A stretch of DNA of 19,975 nt, taken from assembly GCA_030614245.1 (NCBI GenBank), contig JAUWKK010000008.1, forward strand, positions 1 to 19,975, in the 5' to 3' direction. A model generated the notes under the pieces. That model had not been told where the DNA came from. It did no database searches and saw nothing but the letters and a program-made list of their open reading frames with translations. This DNA comes from Planctomycetota bacterium (lineage in GTDB: Bacteria; Planctomycetota; PUPC01; JABMSA01; JAUWKK01). Made by a program: the position numbers and the translations under genes. Each line of letters begins with the position of its first letter. Positions within the stretch are counted from its first letter, which is position 1. This document shows positions 15,207 to 19,975 of this stretch, piece after piece.

Positions 15207-15275
15207 CTGAACGTGCGGCAGGCTTTTAGTATGTTTAGCGTTTAGAGTAGCGGCAGCCGGGTTGCGGCCCCGTAA

Positions 15276-15354
15276 GGCCTGCCGTAGGCGGACAGGCATC
15301 TCCTGAGGCGGGCAGGCAAGCACAGCCAACCGAGGACGGTTGACCGTGGCACCC
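15276..15354 (+). repeat. Composite repeat with hairpin repeat copy 4
   Basis: GGCCTGCCGTAGGCGGACAG and TCCTGAGGCGGGCAGGC (15301-15317) precede CACAGCCAACCG (15321-15332), which pairs with CGGTTGACCGTG (15337-15348) followed by GCACCC. The order of parts matches 7661-7729. Confidence 0.7.
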
Positions 15355-15364
15355 GGAGGCGTCT

Positions 15365-15453
15365 TGAGCCCCGTCAGGGGCGAAGTAGAATAGCCCACGG
15401 CAACGCCGTGGGTAAGGTTGACCTGTAACACCACAGCCCCCAACGGGGCGCAA
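15365..15453. repeat. Palindrome block: AGCCCCGTCAGGGGC, CCCACGGC-AAC-GCCGTGGG, GCCCCCAACGGGGC
   Basis: Three palindromes follow one another at about 15367-15381, 15394-15412 and 15437-15450. The order (CCCC/GGGG hairpin, CCCACGG/CCGTGGG hairpin, CCCC-AAC-GGGG hairpin) looks like one composite dispersed element. Confidence 0.6.
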
Positions 15454-15522
15454 TAGTGCTGGGAATCGGTAACATAGAAAGTCTGCTCCACATGCTTCTC
15501 TTTGTGGTCTTGCACCAAGCGA

Positions 15523-18081
15523 TCAAGCCCACGTTATGAGGCGCATCTCGAAACTGCAATTGAGATCGGAATGGCGCGGCCTGACGCGGACGGTTACTCC
15601 GCATTGGCCACTCTGGAAGCAGTTGACTTCGCCGACGAACTCGTGCGAGCCGTCGGGGTTCCTCCTGGCCCAATCCATCGGAGCTGCCAGGCCGGAGGTT
15701 ATGTTCCCTTGCGGATCGAGGCTGCCGGCGTAGAGTTCGACGGCAACGTCATCAGGCTCAACCTGGCCGAGCTCGAGCGTAGCGTGAAGCTCGATGATGC
15801 TGCCTACGCGCGGCTCTGTCCGGGTGTCGAGATCGGTGTGGAGCACCTTGACGTTGTGCCATTCGCTGCGGAGTTTTGCTTTCCAGGCGGCAAGGGCCCT
15901 AGCTCTCGACAGGTCTTCCGAGATGAACTCTTCCGAGTGCTCCGCGCAGGAGATATAGAGCTCCCTGGCGTATTGGTGGACCATTCGGTTCGAGTTGAAG
16001 ATGGGGCACAGGGAGCCCATTGCAGCCTTCATTCGCAGTATCCAGCCGCGTGGCAGGTGATCGGGGCCGCGATCGTAGAAAAGCGGTGCGGCATCCTTTT
16101 CAAGCAGTTCGTAGATCGCGTTCGCTTCGGCACGGTCCTGGTCGGTGAGGTTGTTGTATATGGTGCCGCTGCCGATCGCCCAACCGATCCCCGGCTTGTA
16201 GGCTTCGTCCCACCATCCGTCGAGGATGCTCATGTTCAGGCAGCCATTGGCCGATGCTTTCATTCCACTTGTCCCGGACGCTTCCTGCAGGCGCCGGGGC
16301 GTGTTGAGCCAGATATCGCAGCCCTGAACGAGGTACCGGCTGACGGCCATGTCGTAGTTTTCGAGGAAGACGAGACGCCTGCGGAATTCCGGGAGGCGGG
16401 CGACCCGAATGAGCTTGCGGATGAGATCCTTGCCCTGGTTGTCATTGGGATGCGCTTTGCCGGCGAAGATGATCTGGACGGGCATCTCGGGATTATTGAG
16501 GATGGCGGAGAGGCGCGGGAGGTCATGCAGGAGCAGCGCCGCGCGCTTGTAAGTTGCGAATCGCCGTGCGAAGCCGATGGTCAGCACGCTGGAATCGAGA
16601 ACCTCTTCAGCAGCTTCGATGTCGGCCGGCGGCGCGCTTATGCGTATGAATCTTTCGCGGAGGCGTCTCCTGACGAAGGCGACGAGTCTCTCGCGCCGGC
16701 GGTCGTGGGTGCGCCAGAGTTCTTCAGCAGGAATCTGGTTGACTGCATCCCAGATTCTGGCGTCCGACGGGTCTTCAGACCACTTTGGCCCGATATAGCG
16801 ATCGTAGAGCTCGGCCATTTCGGCAGATATCCACGAGCGGTAGTGAATGCCGGTGGTGACGTACCCGACCGGCACTTCGTCGTCGGGCACGCCTTGCCAG
16901 ACGTTCAGCCACATTCGGCGTGAGACTTCTCCGTGGAGCTTGCTCACGCCGTTGATCCGGCTCGAGAGCTTGATAGCGAGGATTGCCATGCAGAATAGCT
17001 CGTTCTTGTCGGTGGGATTGACCCGGCCCAGAGCGAGGAAGTCTTCTCTCGATATGCCGAGTTGCTCGCGAAAGCCCACGAAGTACTTCTCTATCTGTTC
17101 GGGCAGGAACCGGTCGATTCCAGCCGGTACCGGTGTGTGCGTGGTGAAGATGTTGCCCGGGCGGACGGCTTCGGCTGCGACGGCGAAATCGACTTGTTTC
17201 TCCTGCATGATCATTCGGATGCGTTCGAGTGCGAGGAATGCGGAGTGCCCTTCGTTCATGTGGCAGACGAGAGGCTTGCGGCCGAGAGCCGCGAGCGCCC
17301 TGATGCCGCCTATGCCCAGGAGTATCTCCTGGCGAAGGCGCATGTCGTTGTCGCCGCCGTAGAGCTGGTTGGTGATAATCTGATCTTCACCGCGGTTATC
17401 ACGGACGTTCGTGTCGAGCAGCAGCACCTCGACTCGGCCTACGCGCATCTTCCATATCTGCGCGGTGAGAGGCCGGCCGGGCAACTCCACCTGAACCGTC
17501 AGCGGCGTCCCGTCAGGATTCTCGAGCAACTCGAGCGGCATGTTGTAGAAGTCGTTTGTGGGATAGCGCTCCTGCTGCCAGCCGTCCGAGTTGAGGAACT
17601 GCCTGAAGTAACCCTTCTGGTAGAGGAGTCCCACGCCGATGAGGGGCAGTCCGAGGTCGCTGGCTGATTTCATGTGATCGCCTGCAAGCACGCCGAGCCC
17701 GCCCGAATAGATCGGGACAGCTTCGGTGACGGCGAACTCCATCGAGAAGTATGCCATACACCAATCGCCGGAGCTTTGGCTTTCTCTGTGGAACCAGGTC
17801 GACTGCGATGAGAGGTAGTCGTCGAGCCGCCTGCAGCAGCGCTCGAGGTGCGCGAGAAATCCCGGGTCGCCGATGACCTCTTCATACCGTTTCTGTGATA
17901 TGGTTCCGAGCATTGCCACGGGATTGTGGCCGGTCGATTCCCACAGATCACGATCCAGCCTGCGAAAGAGTGCGATGATCTCGTGATCCCACGACCAGAA
18001 CAGGTTGTGAGCGAGATCGCGCAGTCGATCCAGCGCTTTGGGCAAGGATGCAACAACAGTGAAGCTATGCACCGGACGCAT
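15523..18081 (-). CDS. glgP: Alpha-glucan (glycogen) phosphorylase, GT35 family, short DUF3417-containing type
   Basis: The enzyme releases glucose 1-phosphate from the non-reducing ends of glycogen or maltodextrin, using phosphate and pyridoxal phosphate, in the cytoplasm. The ATG at 18081 is chosen because GGAG lies about 7 bases before it and the product then begins MRPVHSFTVVASLPKALDRL. This gives 852 residues, normal for this phosphorylase class (about 850). The N-terminal domain (ALDRLRDLAHNLFWSWD) is DUF3417-like. YSGGLGVLAGDHMKSASDLG (about 122-142) and FARRFATYKRA are conserved family segments. EASGTSGMKASANG carries the lysine (K608) expected to bind pyridoxal phosphate. Downstream of the sigma factor gene by 141 bases, same direction. 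The start of an apparent C-terminal extra domain near 755 is not assigned. Confidence 0.95.
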   Translation of the reverse strand: MRPVHSFTVVASLPKALDRLRDLAHNLFWSWDHEIIALFRRLDRDLWESTGHNPVAMLGTISQKRYEEVIGDPGFLAHLERCCRRLDDYLSSQSTWFHRESQSSGDWCMAYFSMEFAVTEAVPIYSGGLGVLAGDHMKSASDLGLPLIGVGLLYQKGYFRQFLNSDGWQQERYPTNDFYNMPLELLENPDGTPLTVQVELPGRPLTAQIWKMRVGRVEVLLLDTNVRDNRGEDQIITNQLYGGDNDMRLRQEILLGIGGIRALAALGRKPLVCHMNEGHSAFLALERIRMIMQEKQVDFAVAAEAVRPGNIFTTHTPVPAGIDRFLPEQIEKYFVGFREQLGISREDFLALGRVNPTDKNELFCMAILAIKLSSRINGVSKLHGEVSRRMWLNVWQGVPDDEVPVGYVTTGIHYRSWISAEMAELYDRYIGPKWSEDPSDARIWDAVNQIPAEELWRTHDRRRERLVAFVRRRLRERFIRISAPPADIEAAEEVLDSSVLTIGFARRFATYKRAALLLHDLPRLSAILNNPEMPVQIIFAGKAHPNDNQGKDLIRKLIRVARLPEFRRRLVFLENYDMAVSRYLVQGCDIWLNTPRRLQEASGTSGMKASANGCLNMSILDGWWDEAYKPGIGWAIGSGTIYNNLTDQDRAEANAIYELLEKDAAPLFYDRGPDHLPRGWILRMKAAMGSLCPIFNSNRMVHQYARELYISCAEHSEEFISEDLSRARALAAWKAKLRSEWHNVKVLHTDLDTRTEPRVGSIIELHATLELGQVEPDDVAVELYAGSLDPQGNITSGLAAPMDWARRNPDGSHEFVGEVNCFQSGQCGVTVRVRPRHSDLNCSFEMRLITWA

Positions 18082-18222
18082 AGGACTTCTCCGGGCAGAA
18101 AAGGGACGTGCGTGCAAACCCGCCGAGGCGGACCGGGATACAAGACAACATCGACACAGTTGGACGGACTGTGCCTTTGATCTGAGTATCGTCAGGAATC
18201 GCTGCGAAGTTAGGTGCCTTCG

Positions 18223-19053
18223 TCAGTACCGCTGCGGCTCGAGGAGTTCTTCTTTCCATCTCCGAAGACGACGTTGGAGACGCAGAATGATGTCGGCATG
18301 CATCTGGCAGACACGAGATTCCGACACATCGAGCACCTTGCCAATCTGTTTCATCGTAAGCTGCTCGAAGTAGTAGAGAATGATGGTGAGGCGTTCCTGC
18401 CGCGGCAGCGATTCGATCGTATCGAGAAGGGTCTGTTGGATTTCCTTGCGGTGCAGTGTCCGGAACGGGTCGGGAGTGCGGACGTCCTGGATAATATCGA
18501 TGCGGCGAACGTTCCCGCCGTCGCGTCCGCTGGAGTAGCTTGCAGTGAGCGAGACCGAGCCGGGGTTGATTGTCTGTCGGCGAATGGCGTTGAGTTTTCG
18601 CACGTCGAGCCCGGAGTGCTCCGCGAGTTCTGCATCTGTAGGCGGGCGCCCGTGCTCGACTTGCAGGACCTGGATCGAGTTTGCGAGCCGGTGCGCCTTC
18701 ATTCGGAGGACCCTCGGCGCCCAGTCGAGGTTGCGCAGTTCGTCGATCATCGCGCCGCGCACTCGCTGAGTGGCGTATGTTTCAAACTTCACGCCCAGAT
18801 TGATGTCGAAAGAATCGATGGCATTCAAGAGGCCGAATGTGCCCGAAGAGACGAGGTCTTCGAGTTCGACCGTCCGGGGCAGATCGGCGCGAAGACGCTC
18901 GGCGAGCATGCGCACGAGCGGCATGTAGTTTATGACCAGTGTATTGCGCGTCTCGGGGTCGCGGAGCGCGGTGAAACGCACCCAGTAGCCGTCCAGTTCG
19001 CTCTTGCTGATTTCATCATCGGGGCGAAAGGCCCGAGGAGATGCCTCGTCCAT
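18223..19053 (-). CDS. FliA/WhiG-family RNA polymerase sigma factor
   Basis: The 276-residue protein (from ATG 19053) has the group 3 sigma layout. Region 2, about residues 38-120, includes YMPLVRMLAERL, VELEDLVSSGTFGLLNAIDS, FDINLGVKFETYATQRVRGA and MIDELRNLDWAPR. Region 3, about 125-175, includes RPPTDAELAEHSGL. Region 4, about 210-268, has LPRQERLTIILYYFEQLTMK then QIGKVLDVSESRVCQMHADI as the -35-binding helix-turn-helix. No strong ribosome site precedes the chosen ATG; a longer product from TTG 19155 is possible but its extra residues look uncoding. This family governs motility or development genes elsewhere, but no such genes are in the window. It lies 147 bases after coaD and 141 before glgP. 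The short region 1 is usual for the family. Confidence 0.92.
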   Translation of the reverse strand: MDEASPRAFRPDDEISKSELDGYWVRFTALRDPETRNTLVINYMPLVRMLAERLRADLPRTVELEDLVSSGTFGLLNAIDSFDINLGVKFETYATQRVRGAMIDELRNLDWAPRVLRMKAHRLANSIQVLQVEHGRPPTDAELAEHSGLDVRKLNAIRRQTINPGSVSLTASYSSGRDGGNVRRIDIIQDVRTPDPFRTLHRKEIQQTLLDTIESLPRQERLTIILYYFEQLTMKQIGKVLDVSESRVCQMHADIILRLQRRLRRWKEELLEPQRY

Positions 19054-19200
19054 TGGCAATCTTTCGTAAACGACCTCGTGCGCGGTTGGCCATCCTGCTC
19101 GCACTACCCGTCTCAAGGCTTGCAGGAGCCTTCGTGAGCATCCGACGACGCGCAACGATACGAACTGCGAGCGGTCTTTTCAAGGGGTATTCGGTGCAAA

Positions 19201-19683
19201 TCATTCCCGGCGGAGTTTCTTGCGCATGCGCTCTTGAATGAAATCCGGGACGGCGTACCCGGCGTTGCCGCCCAGGGCAACGATCTCCTTGATGCGGTGA
19301 GAGCTGAAGTAGGAGTACCTCCCGCTGGTGACCAGCAGAATAGTCTCGATGTTGGGGGCCATCGCGCGATTGCCGAGTGCAAGCTGGAGCTCGTTCTCGA
19401 AGTCTGACATAGTCCGCATCCCGCGGATGATGATTCGGCTGTCCCGTGCGCGAACGTAGTCGACTGTCATTCCATCAAAGCTGTCGACGATGACGTTGGG
19501 GACGTCTTTGGTCAGTTCGCGGATCATGTCCACGCGCTCTTCGGCTGAAAAGAGCGGGTCCTTGTCCAGGTTGACGGCAACCGCGACGATGAGCTCGTCA
19601 AAGATACTCGACGCCCTTTGGATGATGTCGAGATGGCCGTAAGTGACGGGGTCGAAGCTGCCGGGATAAACCGCTCGTTCCAT
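19201..19683 (-). CDS. coaD: Phosphopantetheine adenylyltransferase
   Basis: CoaD catalyses the fourth step of coenzyme A synthesis: ATP plus 4'-phosphopantetheine gives dephospho-CoA and diphosphate, in the cytoplasm. The 160-residue product has the family's usual length. It begins MERAVYPGSFDPVTYGHLDI, with the nucleotidyltransferase GH motif. It also has RGMRTMSDFENELQLALGNR (about 90-109) and LLVTSGRYSYFSSHRIKEI near the C-terminus, both hallmarks of CoaD. An in-frame TTG ten codons upstream gives a poorer start. The gene is the first of three in one direction, followed by the sigma factor. No clear promoter was found upstream, where repeats begin within about 50 bases. Confidence 0.97.
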   Translation of the reverse strand: MERAVYPGSFDPVTYGHLDIIQRASSIFDELIVAVAVNLDKDPLFSAEERVDMIRELTKDVPNVIVDSFDGMTVDYVRARDSRIIIRGMRTMSDFENELQLALGNRAMAPNIETILLVTSGRYSYFSSHRIKEIVALGGNAGYAVPDFIQERMRKKLRRE

Positions 19684-19735
19684 AGTGGTTGAGTCCTGAG
19701 TGGTAATACTCAATCCGTCGAGCGCCCTATAAGGA

Positions 19736-19820
19736 TGGAACCGCAGATAAACACAGATACCGAGTCTTTATTATCAGCGTTCATCAGCGTTCATCAGCGT
19801 TGATCTGTGATTGCCTTTCT
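19736..19820 (+). repeat. Repeat unit with inverted AACCGCAGAT/ATCTGTGATT ends, unit 1
   Basis: GGAACCGCAGATAAACACAG at the left and TGATCTGTGATTGCC at the right form imperfect inverted ends. The inside, ACCGAGTCTTTATTATCAGC, recurs almost exactly in unit 2. TCAGCGTTCA is repeated in tandem at 19774-19801. It lies directly upstream of coaD. Confidence 0.75.
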
Positions 19821-19850
19821 TCTGAAACCTCGGATAAATACAGAGAAGAG

Positions 19851-19926
19851 CGAAACAGCGGATAAACACAGATAAACACAGATACCTAGTCTTTATTATC
19901 AGCGTTCATCTGTGGTTACCTTTCTT
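19851..19926 (+). repeat. Repeat unit with AACAGCGGAT/ATCTGTGGTT ends, unit 2
   Basis: GAAACAGCGGATAAACACAG and a second ATAAACACAGAT lead to ACCTAGTCTTTATTATCAGC, then GTTCATCTGTGGTTACC. Unit 1 has the same core, TAGTCTTT or GAGTCTTT followed by ATTATCAGCGTTCATC. Confidence 0.75.
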
Positions 19927-19933
19927 GAACGTA

Positions 19934-19975
19934 TGGAACAGCAGATAAACACAGAAACACACACATAGGAAGTCT
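19934..19975 (+). repeat. Start of a third repeat unit, cut by the window end
   Basis: TGGAACAGCAGATAAACACAG then AAACACACACATAGGAAGTCT resembles the left ends of units 1 and 2. The right end lies outside the window. Confidence 0.55.

Larger units (their letters stand above)
15136..15522. other. Convergent intergenic gap made of repeats
   Basis: No gene lies between the two convergent stops. The gap holds an 8-bp tandem repeat, a composite GC/hairpin repeat and a block of palindromes. The perfect CCCACGGC-AAC-GCCGTGGG stem (15394-15412) might act as a terminator for either gene, but no T tract follows on either strand. Confidence 0.55.

Noticed and set aside
15394..15412. Intrinsic terminator between the convergent genes
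   Set aside because: The stem is perfect but lacks a T tract on either strand and belongs to a block of similar palindromes, so a repeat is the better explanation.
15502..16923. Long plus-strand ORF (473 codons) opposite the phosphorylase gene
   Set aside because: It is antisense to a clear alpha-glucan phosphorylase and shows no recognisable domain.
19053..19155. Longer N-terminus for the sigma factor from TTG 19155
   Set aside because: The extra 34 residues are Arg-rich and not like sigma region 1, and no ribosome site precedes the TTG.
19736..19975. CRISPR array
   Set aside because: Repeat units are about 75-85 bases with inverted ends and near-identical interiors. There are no regular short repeats with unique spacers, and no cas genes.

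Overview
The window looks like a chromosomal piece of a GC-rich Planctomycetes-type bacterium, possibly Phycisphaerae or a close relative. This is inferred from several signs: exported Gfo/Idh/MocA oxidoreductases with twin-arginine leaders, a secreted HEAT-repeat protein, a very large secreted beta-helix protein ending in a dockerin-like EF-hand pair, FliA/WhiG-type sigma and ECF sigma genes, and intergenic DNA full of short dispersed palindromic repeats. No rRNA, tRNA, CRISPR array or transposase was seen.

Layout. 1-252 (minus): start of a TAT-exported Gfo/Idh/MocA oxidoreductase, cut by the window edge. 434-2351 (plus): an accessory island with a possible promoter, a possible 22-residue leader peptide, an ABC/RecF-like AAA ATPase and an overlapping DUF4276/Toprim-like gene. 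By eye it is richer in A/T codons than its neighbours and it resembles two-gene ATPase-nuclease defence systems. 2514-6352 (minus): a two-gene unit of a complete TAT-exported oxidoreductase followed by an exported HEAT-repeat protein. 6353-8585: mostly non-coding, repeat-laden DNA around a decayed ECF sigma factor gene (6948-7543) that has been split by hairpin repeats. 8586-9842 (plus): a probable lipoprotein with a peptidase-like but HExxE core and a PDZ domain, behind a good sigma70-like promoter. 10339-15135 (plus): a 1598-residue secreted multidomain protein, also behind a good promoter. 15523-19683 (minus): coaD, a FliA/WhiG-family sigma factor and an alpha-glucan phosphorylase in one direction. 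19684-19975: repeats with AACCACAGAT-type ends.

How the parts may work together. The exported oxidoreductase/HEAT pair, the PDZ lipoprotein and the dockerin-type protein all act at or outside the inner membrane, as expected for a bacterium specialised in complex substrates. The coaD-sigma-glgP group combines coenzyme A synthesis, transcription control and glycogen breakdown; its common control is only inferred from direction. The ATPase/Toprim pair is the best candidate for a poorly described system. The second most interesting material is the hairpin repeats at 7058-7141, 7696-7729 and 15321-15354, whose stems differ in sequence while keeping base pairing.
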